Of a DNA stretch of 64,000 bases, positions 44,002 to 52,800 are shown piece by piece. The DNA lies in the NCBI GenBank assembly GCA_001730015.1, contig MDLA01000103.1, positions 124,001 to 188,000 on the forward strand, in the 5' to 3' direction. The DNA is from Chromatiales bacterium (ex Bugula neritina AB1). Lineage in GTDB: Bacteria > Pseudomonadota > Gammaproteobacteria > Granulosicoccales > Granulosicoccaceae. The notes under the pieces are model-generated. The model saw only the letters and a list, made by a program, of their open reading frames with translations. It had not been told where the DNA came from and did no database searches. The position numbers and the translations under genes are program-made. Each line of letters opens with the position of its first letter. Within the stretch, counting starts at the first letter, position 1.

Positions 44002-45210
44002 ATGTCCAGGGTACAGCCGGCTCGCATTGATCTGAACCCGCTTGGCGGTATCGCCGGCGACATGTTTGCCGCTGCTTTGTTTGATGCTTTTCCCGATCAA
44101 TTTGCACACTTTCAAAATGATCTTGAACAACTCGGTATTGATGGCCTTGGTGCCGAGCGGCAGGTCAGGCAGTCAAAAGGTATGCGTGCCGGGTACTTCA
44201 GGGTAATTCAGAATACCGGGCTGGAGCCACCGCGTACCCTGAGCGAGGTCGAAAATTTTCTACGCTCAAAAGCACTTGACTCAGAAGTTTTAGGGACAGC
44301 CAGCGGAATTTATAGATTACTGGCGCAGGCGGAAGCGGCAGTGCATGGCAAAACGCTACACACAATACATTTTCACGAGGTATCTGACTGGGACTCCATG
44401 GTCGATATACTGGCTGCCGCCGGAATAATAGCGCGCCTCGGCTGTTGCCATTGGCGTATAGGGCCGTTGCCGCTGGGTGGTGGCACCGTTAATACAGAAC
44501 ACGGAGCTATTATGATGCCGGCTCCGGCAACAACAGAGTTATTGCACGGCTACCAATGGATCGACGACGGTATTGCAGGTGAGCGGGTTACACCAACCGG
44601 TGCCGCTATTGTCGCCTACCTTAAGCCGTTACCACTGCAAACCGGGGGGGCGCCAATGCAATTGCTTGTCAGTGGGACGGGCTGCGGCAGTCGTGAGCTC
44701 GCGGACAGGGCAAATATACTTCGCGCTACAGCCTATGGTCATCCCGATGGTGCATCGCGCACCTTACAACAGGATCAGGTTCTGCAACTGGCGTTTGAAA
44801 TTGATGATATGACCGGCGAAGAGCTTGCCAGTGCGATGGATCGCGTGCGGGCTCATTGCGCTGTGCTCGATGTTAGCAGCCTGACAATGGCGGGTAAAAA
44901 AAACCGCACAGCGACAGGAATCCGAGTGCTGGCACAGCCGGGTTCGCTGCATGAACTGATCGAATTATGTTTTGCTGAAACGAGCACGCTGGGGGTACGT
45001 TACACGCTGCTGGATCGCTATATAGTGCAAAGAAGCCAGCACGAAATTGATGGTCTAAGGGTAAAAGTCGCACAGCGACCGGACGGCACACTTACGGCAA
45101 AAATAGAAAGCGATCAGTTGTCAGAAAATTCGCTGGCGGCACGGCGCAGGCTTGCAATGGGCACAGAGGCGAAACTTCTGAAACAACAAGGCAGGCAGCG
45201 TGATGATTGA
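44002..45210 (+). CDS. larC: Nickel insertion protein LarC
   Basis: CTP-dependent cyclometallase that inserts nickel into the pincer cofactor (DUF111 family). N-terminal ARIDLNPLGGIAGDMFAAAL, HFHEVSDWDSMVDILAAA and GTVNTEHGAIMMPAPATTEL are hallmarks. C-terminal: LQLAFEIDDMTGEELASAMD. 402 residues as one continuous frame; in some lactobacilli the gene needs a programmed frameshift, which is not the case here. The ATG at 44002 is preferred to a TTG two codons earlier. It overlaps larE. Confidence 0.92.
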   Translation: MSRVQPARIDLNPLGGIAGDMFAAALFDAFPDQFAHFQNDLEQLGIDGLGAERQVRQSKGMRAGYFRVIQNTGLEPPRTLSEVENFLRSKALDSEVLGTASGIYRLLAQAEAAVHGKTLHTIHFHEVSDWDSMVDILAAAGIIARLGCCHWRIGPLPLGGGTVNTEHGAIMMPAPATTELLHGYQWIDDGIAGERVTPTGAAIVAYLKPLPLQTGGAPMQLLVSGTGCGSRELADRANILRATAYGHPDGASRTLQQDQVLQLAFEIDDMTGEELASAMDRVRAHCAVLDVSSLTMAGKKNRTATGIRVLAQPGSLHELIELCFAETSTLGVRYTLLDRYIVQRSQHEIDGLRVKVAQRPDGTLTAKIESDQLSENSLAARRRLAMGTEAKLLKQQGRQRDD

Positions 45211-46042
45211 GTCGGCTGCACAATCCGGATACACTAGGCTTTCTGAGCTGCTGGTAGCACGGCAGGGTGTTTTGCGAATTGCATTAAGCGGAGGTATAGA
45301 TAGTCTGACCCTGATGACACTGGCGGCAGAAATCAGAGCATGGCCGACAATAGCTATGCATGCCGTCTCACCGGCTGTTCCTGCAGAGGCAACAGAGCGG
45401 TGCAGGGAGCTGGCCTCGCGCTTCAATTGGTCGTTGGTTGAACTGAATGCCGATGAATTTTCCAATCCGCAGTATGTTAGTAATCCGGTCAATCGCTGTT
45501 ATTACTGCAAGTCGAGTCTGTTTGACCGCATTATAGAGGGCGTCACGGCCGGCTGTGACGATATTGGAACACTTGCCACGGGCACGAATGCCGACGATCT
45601 TGGTGATTACAGGCCTGGTTTGCAGGCAGCTAGCGAGCGCAATGTCTGGCAGCCTTATGTAGAAGCCAATATAAATAAGGCCGCCATTCGTTGCCTGGCC
45701 AGAGAGCTGAATCTGGGAGCACTTGCCGAGCTACCGGCACAGCCCTGCCTGTCCAGTCGCGTTGCAACCGGTATAGCCATAGATGCTCGTGACTTGCGAT
45801 TTATACATCAGGTTGAAAAGGCGGTAGCTGCCAGTACTGAGGCAGGAGATATACGTTGTCGAGTTACTGATACCGGAATAGTGGTGCAGCTACCCGCCGG
45901 CAGTTCGGGGCTTGTTGATAGTGACAAACGTGCTGATATTGCCATATTAGTTCAGAAAATGTGCGCGCAACATAATCGCCGGTTCAAGGGAATTGAGCCG
46001 TATCGTATGGGTAGTGCTTTTTTGCGAGACTGCAATGACTGA
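45203..46042 (+). CDS. larE: ATP-dependent sulfur transferase LarE
   Basis: Pyridinium biscarboxylate sulfurtransferase that adds the two thiocarboxylates of the nickel-pincer cofactor. PP-loop ALSGGIDSLTL (28-38) binds ATP. C182 (QPCLSSRVATG) matches the sulfur-donating Cys of the sacrificial Lactobacillus enzyme. C99 and C102 (NRCYYCKSSLF) add a CxxC, the three-Cys set seen in LarE enzymes that hold a 4Fe-4S cluster and act catalytically. 279 residues from the ATG; a GTG directly before it is possible. It overlaps larC by eight bases and larB by eight. Confidence 0.9.
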   Translation: MIESAAQSGYTRLSELLVARQGVLRIALSGGIDSLTLMTLAAEIRAWPTIAMHAVSPAVPAEATERCRELASRFNWSLVELNADEFSNPQYVSNPVNRCYYCKSSLFDRIIEGVTAGCDDIGTLATGTNADDLGDYRPGLQAASERNVWQPYVEANINKAAIRCLARELNLGALAELPAQPCLSSRVATGIAIDARDLRFIHQVEKAVAASTEAGDIRCRVTDTGIVVQLPAGSSGLVDSDKRADIAILVQKMCAQHNRRFKGIEPYRMGSAFLRDCND

Positions 46043-46706
46043 TGTAGAGTTTGACTGGCAGCGGGAATCCAGAACGGGCATAGGTGAGGCTGTTCTGTGC
46101 CAGGGCAAGAGTGTTGAACAATTGAAATCTATATTATCTGTAGCGCAAGACAGATCAGCCTCACTGCTATTGACCAGAATAAAACCCGATGCCGCAGAGC
46201 AGTTAATTGCACTCGGCCACAGCAATCTTTGCTGGCATCGAACCTCTTCTACTGCGGTGTTGGATAACGGACTACCCGAATTGGTCGACTCGCCCTGTCT
46301 GATCGTAACAGCTGGTACGTCGGATATGCCGGTCGCTGAAGAGGCAAGCGTCACCTTAAGGTATTACGGTCTGAAAGTGGAAATCCTGGCCGATTGCGGT
46401 GTGGCCGGTTTGTGGCGAATCACAGACAAACTGGAAAAGTTGCGGCGGGCACCGGTGATAATCGCTATTGCCGGTATGGAAGGCGCCTTGTTTTCTGTGC
46501 TCGCTGGACTGGTGCCGGGTCTGATTATCGCGGTGCCGGCGTCTACGGGTTACGGGGTAGGAGAATACGGAAAAGCCGCGCTGAGCAGTGCGTTAACGAC
46601 TTGTGCGCCTGGAGTCGTCACAGTGAACATAGACAACGGGTTCGGTGCAGCCTGTGCGATGCTGAAGCTGTTGCGGCATAGTCACTACGCACACAATCAA
46701 CAGTAA
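46035..46706 (+). CDS. larB: NaAD carboxylase/hydrolase LarB
   Basis: First enzyme of the nickel-pincer pathway: it carboxylates nicotinic acid adenine dinucleotide and cleaves off AMP. The C-terminal PurE-like domain is evident: VTAGTSDMPVAEEASVTLRY, ADCGVAGLWR, VIIAIAGMEGALFSVLAGLV, VPASTGYGVGE and VNIDNGFGAACAMLKLL. 223 residues from MTDVEFDW at 46035, which overlaps the larE stop; the longer in-frame extension is spurious. Last gene of the lar operon. Confidence 0.92.
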   Translation: MTDVEFDWQRESRTGIGEAVLCQGKSVEQLKSILSVAQDRSASLLLTRIKPDAAEQLIALGHSNLCWHRTSSTAVLDNGLPELVDSPCLIVTAGTSDMPVAEEASVTLRYYGLKVEILADCGVAGLWRITDKLEKLRRAPVIIAIAGMEGALFSVLAGLVPGLIIAVPASTGYGVGEYGKAALSSALTTCAPGVVTVNIDNGFGAACAMLKLLRHSHYAHNQQ

Positions 46707-46860
46707 AATTTGTGCCTGGTGAAATTTACTTAATTGTTTCAGCTTTATCGCGGTGCAAAGTGCTGGAAGGTAGCTTCATTCTTTTCATATGCGACCGTAT
46801 TCTCGCTTTAAAAATTTTCAGCGCCTTTGCTGTAAAGTCTCGGGGCTGCTACGCCGATGG

Positions 46861-46882
46861 TGCGCCAGAGCGCATTTTTTTT
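46861..46882 (+). terminator. Rho-independent terminator of the lar operon
   Basis: TGCGC (46861-46865), loop CAGA, GCGCA (46870-46874), followed by eight T. It lies 154 bases after the larB stop and is the best-formed plus-strand terminator in this part of the window. Confidence 0.75.
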
Positions 46883-46994
46883 AAGTTTCTTCCCGGGAAT
46901 TTCGTCGGGTGAAATGGTATGCCGTGTCGCCTGGAAGCAGCGCTGGTAAGCAATGGGCGGGTATAATCGGCTTTCAATTCTTCGGGGTTATAAT

Positions 46995-47405
46995 ATGGTA
47001 ACTGGTATTAGAGTGATTTCGCAGCGACGCAGGCCTGGGTTGCTAAAGCGATCTGCCCTTGCAGTTAGTGCCGGCATTGTCGGGCTGAGTTTTTTTCTTG
47101 CGGGCCCACCGTCGGTAGTTGCACAAGATAAGTTATCTAAAAATCTATTGATTAAACTCGCTCGCGAGCAGTCTGAGGTTCTTTGTAACTCTGTGCAATT
47201 TACCCAATGTATGAAGTTTACAAATGCTATCTGTATGGACTTGTCGAACAGGGCTGTGGAAGAGTGTCTGGGTTCATTGCCTGATACAATAGATGTAAAA
47301 AAACTCGACAACGAGCAACTGGAAGCTTGCCCGATTGTTGTATACGAGGAAGCCGGATATCATGAAAGCCGAGCCAAAGTCTGCATGCAACAAGTGTTGA
47401 AATAA
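46995..47405 (+). CDS. Secreted small cysteine-containing protein of unknown function
   Basis: A 136-residue protein. The basic start (MVTGIRVISQRRRPGLLKRS) precedes a hydrophobic core (ALAVSAGIVGLSFFLAGPPS) and a cleavage-like VVA/QD, so it is exported. The mature part of about 100 residues has six cysteines (CNSVQFTQC, CMDL, ECL, ACP, VCM), enough for three disulfides. I do not recognise it. A TATAAT at 46962-46967 could be its -10. It stands alone between the lar operon and a convergent sulfatase. Confidence 0.6.
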   Translation: MVTGIRVISQRRRPGLLKRSALAVSAGIVGLSFFLAGPPSVVAQDKLSKNLLIKLAREQSEVLCNSVQFTQCMKFTNAICMDLSNRAVEECLGSLPDTIDVKKLDNEQLEACPIVVYEEAGYHESRAKVCMQQVLK

Positions 47406-47427
47406 ACGCAGCCGAAAATTCGTTCCG

Positions 47428-47458
47428 ATAACCGATTACCGTAATGGTAATCGGTTAT
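47428..47458. terminator. 13-bp hairpin between convergent genes
   Basis: A perfect stem (47428-47440 with 47446-47458) with the loop GTAAT. It overlaps the sulfatase stop codon and follows the small secreted protein gene by 22 bases. No T run; probably a bidirectional transcription end or stabiliser. Confidence 0.55.
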
Positions 47459-49581
47459 GGTGACAAGTAAAAGTTGTACCATTGCTGTTCCTGCCCGCTT
47501 AGCTTCCCGGAAGGAAAACCTTTTCGAAACAAGGTTTGCGTCCAGCCACTCAAATCATTTCGCATTCGTCTTGCAATATCGGGGTGCCGTCGCAGCAGGT
47601 TTTCAGTTTCATGATTGCCGGCCAGATTAAACAGATATTCCCGATCGCCAGCCGCCAGATATTTCCACTGACCTTTGCGCACTGCTGCCTGATTCCAGAA
47701 GCGCCAGTACAACGCTCGTTCTTCAAGACCGTATTGCTCTCCGGTCAGGTGTGGCAGCAGATTCCGGCCATCCAGTTCCGCCTGTACTCCGACGCCTGCG
47801 GCGGCGAGGCTCGTCGCTGCCATATCTAGTGTGGATACAGCGTTGTCGTACACCGTGTCTGTTGGAAGCTTACCCGGCCAGGTAACGATATAGGGGACGC
47901 GTATACCTCCTTCGGAGAGCATGCCTTTTTCTCCAACCCAGGGGTCATTCAGTGAGCCGTCCCAGGCACCGCCGTTGTCTTCAATGGGCAAGTCGAGTTT
48001 ATGCAGCCCGAGTGGTGCTCCATTGTCACTGATGAAAAATATAAGCGTATTGTCGGTTAGCCCGTTTGCCTGCAGATTCGCCCGCAGACGTCCTACACCG
48101 TCATCTATAGCTGACATCATTGCCAATGCAGTGCGGCGTCGTTGCAGTGCAACATTTTCATGGCGAGACAAGTATTTTTCTGTGGCTGCCAGTGGTACGT
48201 GTGGCGCGAAATAAGAAACATACAGAAAAAAGGGCTCCTGCTTGTGGCGTTCTATAAATGCCAGGCTGGCTTCAGTGGCAACATCCAGTCGGTAGCCGCT
48301 GTTTTTCCGGTACGTTACCGGTATTGTTCTGCCGGTCATGTCGAAGTTGGTCCACCAGATATTGTCATAGCCGAAATAGACATCATCAAAACCGCGAGCG
48401 TGTGGAAAAAAGGGGGTTCGTTGTTCCCGAGTGAGACTACTATGGTCATAGTCAGTAGAATTCTGGTCTATTTCCAGGTGCCACTTGCCCACCATGCCAG
48501 TGGCGTAACCGGCATCCTGCAGACGATTGCCTATGGTAAGTTGCGACAACGGCATCGGTGTGTAGCTGTTGTCGTCAAGTCCGAAGCTTTGCTGGTACTG
48601 CCCCGTTAGTAAGCCTGCGCGAGATGGTGTGCACTGTGGTGCGGTAACGTAACCAGCTGTCATGCGGACACCATCGGCAGCCAGTTTATCAATGTGTGGC
48701 GTTTTTATATCGGTCAGAACGCCGTTTGCGCCGAGATCTGCGTAACCTTGATCGTCAGTAAACACAACAATTATATTTGCGCGTTCATCGAGGTCGCGAT
48801 TTTGTCTTTGCTTGTTGCCTGGTGGAACTCCCACACTTGAATCTGCTTCAAGTAGAACAAGTTGCTCGTGAGCACGGGTAAACCATAAACGCGACTCAAA
48901 GTTATCCAGTGGCCAGCGCAGATTGAACAGCTCAATGGTCAGACCGGTATGACGCTGTTGCAGCTGATGAAAATAATGTTCAGCGCGGGTATTGTTGCCG
49001 AGCATTTTCTGCGCAATGCCCCGACTGTAGAGCGCGGTATCGATATAGGTTGAATTTGGATAGTTGGTGATTAGCTGATCCAGCAGTTCGTCTGCCGCGC
49101 TATAGTGGTGCTTGTCCTTGAGAATAATATAGATTTTCAAGTACGCGGCGTCATCAGACAGATAGTCTGCGTTCCCCTGTGCAATCAATTCATTCAGACT
49201 TTGCAGGGCGACTGGCCAGTCGCCGGCTTCACGCTCGTTGAGCGCCCGCAGAAATAGATCGATTGATTGCCCTCCACCGAATTTAATTGCTTCCTGCAGA
49301 GCCACAGCTTTGATCATTGCGTGAGTTTTTTGCATGCCCACCGGACGGTGGTGCAAATAGCGCCGATAGGCATCTGCCGCTGCGGGATAGCGACCATCCG
49401 CTTCGAAGCGCTTTGCCTGCTCGAACAGTTCGCCTGCTGCTGCCGGATTTATTGTTTTTCCGGTTTGGTTGTCCTGATTGTTGCTACCGCCGCAGCCGGT
49501 TATCAGGCTGGCTAGAATAGCTATACACAGGAAAAGCAAAGTGCGGATTTTCTGGGATGGAAAATAAGTAGTCACTGGCAA
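47455..49581 (-). CDS. Lipoprotein with TPR-like N-terminal half fused to a sulfatase
   Basis: Type I sulfatase, hydrolysing sulfate esters, in a lipoprotein with an unusual N-terminal module. Lipobox LITGC (C30). Residues about 45-240 form tetratricopeptide-like helical repeats (ELFEQAKRFEADGRYPAAAD, then ALYSRGIAQKMLGNNTRAEH). The sulfatase domain starts near 268 with ANIIVVFTDDQGYADLG (metal-binding D276, D277). The motif C317-T-P-S-R-A-G-L-L-T-G holds the Cys matured to formylglycine. 708 residues; plain sulfatases have 450-550. The C-terminal TLFRKGFPSGKLSGQEQQWY is unremarkable. Probably cell-surface or periplasmic and acting on sulfated polysaccharide. No anaerobic or formylglycine-generating maturase is nearby. 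Confidence 0.88.
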   Translation of the reverse strand: MPVTTYFPSQKIRTLLFLCIAILASLITGCGGSNNQDNQTGKTINPAAAGELFEQAKRFEADGRYPAAADAYRRYLHHRPVGMQKTHAMIKAVALQEAIKFGGGQSIDLFLRALNEREAGDWPVALQSLNELIAQGNADYLSDDAAYLKIYIILKDKHHYSAADELLDQLITNYPNSTYIDTALYSRGIAQKMLGNNTRAEHYFHQLQQRHTGLTIELFNLRWPLDNFESRLWFTRAHEQLVLLEADSSVGVPPGNKQRQNRDLDERANIIVVFTDDQGYADLGANGVLTDIKTPHIDKLAADGVRMTAGYVTAPQCTPSRAGLLTGQYQQSFGLDDNSYTPMPLSQLTIGNRLQDAGYATGMVGKWHLEIDQNSTDYDHSSLTREQRTPFFPHARGFDDVYFGYDNIWWTNFDMTGRTIPVTYRKNSGYRLDVATEASLAFIERHKQEPFFLYVSYFAPHVPLAATEKYLSRHENVALQRRRTALAMMSAIDDGVGRLRANLQANGLTDNTLIFFISDNGAPLGLHKLDLPIEDNGGAWDGSLNDPWVGEKGMLSEGGIRVPYIVTWPGKLPTDTVYDNAVSTLDMAATSLAAAGVGVQAELDGRNLLPHLTGEQYGLEERALYWRFWNQAAVRKGQWKYLAAGDREYLFNLAGNHETENLLRRHPDIARRMRNDLSGWTQTLFRKGFPSGKLSGQEQQWYNFYLSP

Positions 49582-49840
49582 TTCTTGTTCTGCTATTTTA
49601 CTTCGGATTTGTGATCAATCCAGTCAAGCCGGGTCTTGAGTGTGCAATGTGGTTTACCGATGGATCGTTTTCTCGCAAATGCCACTGGCTGGTTACGCAC
49701 ATTGAAAATCACAGCAATATAATCTTAGCGACGGTTTTATACAGAGCTTGAAATCCGGTGTCCGCGGCGATCTATGGACCCGGCGGGTGGCGTAAATTGT
49801 TCGAGTTGTGCTGACTTAATAAGGGGGATAGAGAACCTTG

Positions 49841-52800
49841 TCACGGTTCGAAGTAGACACTGCGGTGGTCGTTGCGCTTTTTCAGCACCCGTGAAAAAGC
49901 AGCCAGATAAGGGCTGGTTCTGGCATTCTCGCCGTTGATGGTGTCGACCTGCATTTTACTGTGCGTGGTCGCAATGTGAACGCAGGGTGATAATATCAGT
50001 TCAAGCGCATTGTCGGTCGCATCCATAAAGAGGTGAATCCGGCGTCCGAGGTTTTCAATAACCAGTGTTAGTTCGCCACGATAAAAACCCAGATAGTTGT
50101 GTACGCGCCGCTGAGGTAATTCGGGCCAGTCGAGACCCAGCCCACATGGAGAGATCGGATCGACTGCATTGCACCAGAAGTATTCTGCCGCTGCTTCTTT
50201 TTGCAGCAGGCGATTATAAGCGCGTTGTGAAATAAACTGTGGTCCGCTCAATTGCCTGAAAAATAATCCCTGTAGCACCTCGCCGGATAACTCCATGATA
50301 CGCAATGATCGAAACAAGCTGCGCCATCGCAGGTTTCCTCCTTCGCGATTGGCGATTTCACGGCAGATAAATCCGTAGCGATCAAGCAACAGATGTACGC
50401 GTTGGCGACAGTCTTCCAGTTCTGTGAGCGGGTCTGTTCCGGCCTCGATAGCCGGGGTTAATTGCCAGTACCCTGGCCATTGTGCGCTTGCTGCCCGCGC
50501 TCGTCTTCTGGCGCCACTGACCGACCGGGTTGACGTAGAGTTGCCTGCAGCCAATTTGAAATTTTTGATCATACCCTGACGCAGTGGCAGCAGGCTGTCT
50601 GCAGTAATGGCGCTATTCCATACAGCATTCCACCATCGTGTATTAATAGCATCTGCGTTGTTATCGGAAGAGGTTGCACGTAGCTGGCTGGCTATCTGCT
50701 GGAAACTATAGCGTGCGTTACGGTCGGTGAACAGGTCTGAAAGACTCGAGTCTACTGGGTTCGATTGATCCTGTTCCCGCAGTAAATTGATATCTTCCGG
50801 ATAGCACAACATGATTTGCTGTTTGCCGGTGCCAAGCCAGGTCAATTGCTGCTCGCTAAATACTTTGTCGAGCTGATACCCGGTAAAACCTTTTAGTCTT
50901 GCGGCGAAGTAGTCATTCAGAAGGGCGGTTATATGGGTACGGTAACCGCGTACGCGTTCAAATGCGTCAATCAGGGTCTGCTCTTCACAAGGCGCATTAA
51001 ACTGGTGCCAGTTTGCCAGTACAGGTGCGAGGCTTTTGGCGGGCAGGGTTTCAAAGTCAGGGCGGCGTGCCGCACGCTGCCAGCGCAGCAGGATGTCGAA
51101 ATTCTCTGCATCACAGTAGTGAATGGCGTCACTGCCTTCCAGCAGTTCTCCACGGATATAGTCTCCTTCGTTGAAGTAATTGTCCGGGAGTTGTGGAATG
51201 ACAGCTTCTATTTCGGCGCGAGTTAGCGGGCCATAGAATGACAAAATTTCGTTTACGACTGTCTGGTGTGTGCGTTGATCTTCTATTGCAGGGAGTTTGC
51301 TGGTTGCTGCTTTCCAGCTTGCTGAATCTGCCAGACCACACCCCATCAGGTGTGCGGCGTCTTCGAGGTGGCATACCCAGCGTCGTTTACCGAGTATTAT
51401 CTCACACAATAAAGGATCGTTGCTTGCGGGTGCATCGTGCCATTGATCCCACCAGTGGCTGTGTTCCAGCAGCACTCGCTCCTTTACCCATTCTGTCCAT
51501 TCGTCTGCGTCACGCGGGGTATAGTCCGCATGGCTGCGCTGCCGTTTTGCGATAAACTGTAAGACAATGTCAGTCTCTATTTTCGGACGCAAGTTACTGT
51601 CACGGGCGGCAGTTTTGATAATATCCTCAGATAGCGCGCTGACTTGCGCCTGCTCTGGTGTATCGTCCGCATACATATAGCGATTGATCTGATCGAACGA
51701 CAAATTAGCTGCAAAAGGCGTCGGTCCGGCGGTTTGTACAAAGCTCCATTCACATACTCCATCGGCAATTTCAATGAGTTTCGATTTTAATTCGGGTAAT
51801 TCAAATTCATCATTGAGGCAGGTGCGCCAAGCTTCCAGCATAACCGGGAAATTGTCAAGATGCAGAGTTGCAGCCATCAGTTTTTTCGCCTGCAGTCGGC
51901 TCATCCACAGTGGTAACCGCTGATTGAACCGCTGGCGGGGTAGCAGTAAAAAGCGGCCAGCGCACTCGCGAAAGCGGGCACCGAAAAATCCTGACCCCTC
52001 TAATGAACTGCGCAGATGCTGATCAATATTGGCCGGGGATACCAGGGCCAGTATTTCTGTGGGGTCGGCATCTTGTTTGATCTGCAGAACGATTGCGTCG
52101 TTGTCTGCGTGTATTTCTATAGATTCGTTGTAGCGTTTTTTCCATGCACTTTGCAGAGCCAGTGCCCAGGGATGGTTTAACCGGCCGCCCCAGTGCGTAT
52201 GTAAAACCAGTTGTCGCTGGTTGTCAGGTCCTCGGTAGCCGCCTGGCCCGGCGTTGATCAGTTCAATTAGTATATGGTGGCGGTGCGGTAAATCGCAGCC
52301 GCTGATTTCTCGCTGGCGCAGAAGGTAATCGATAAGATTTTCCGTGGCCAGATCGTCAAATGCCAGCTGGGTTGTCAGATGCTGCCTCAGCGACTGCACT
52401 TCACGTTTCTGCAGCCAGCGGTTGGCGCTTTCTAGAAAATCACCAATGCGAGAGGCATAGTGAGCACTTCGGTTATTTCTTTCGGCGCGCCAGAATGGTG
52501 GGGCGAGCCCGGATTTGGCCTGAGTGACAAATACATCGTTGTGGGTGATTTGCTTTACCTGCCAGTTCTGTGTGCCCAGTGAGAATGTATCGCCGGTTCT
52601 GGCTTCCCAGACGAATTCTTCATCAAGCTCACCGATCTTGCTGCCGCTGTCAGCATGGCGTATTTGATAATAGCCCCGATCAGGGATGCTGCCACCTGAA
52701 TTATAGAGTGCAAACAGCGCACTCTTTTTTGCTTCTATAGTGCCATCCAGACGATTATAAATAATGCGTGCCTGAAGTTCACGCACACGTGCGCCGGCAT

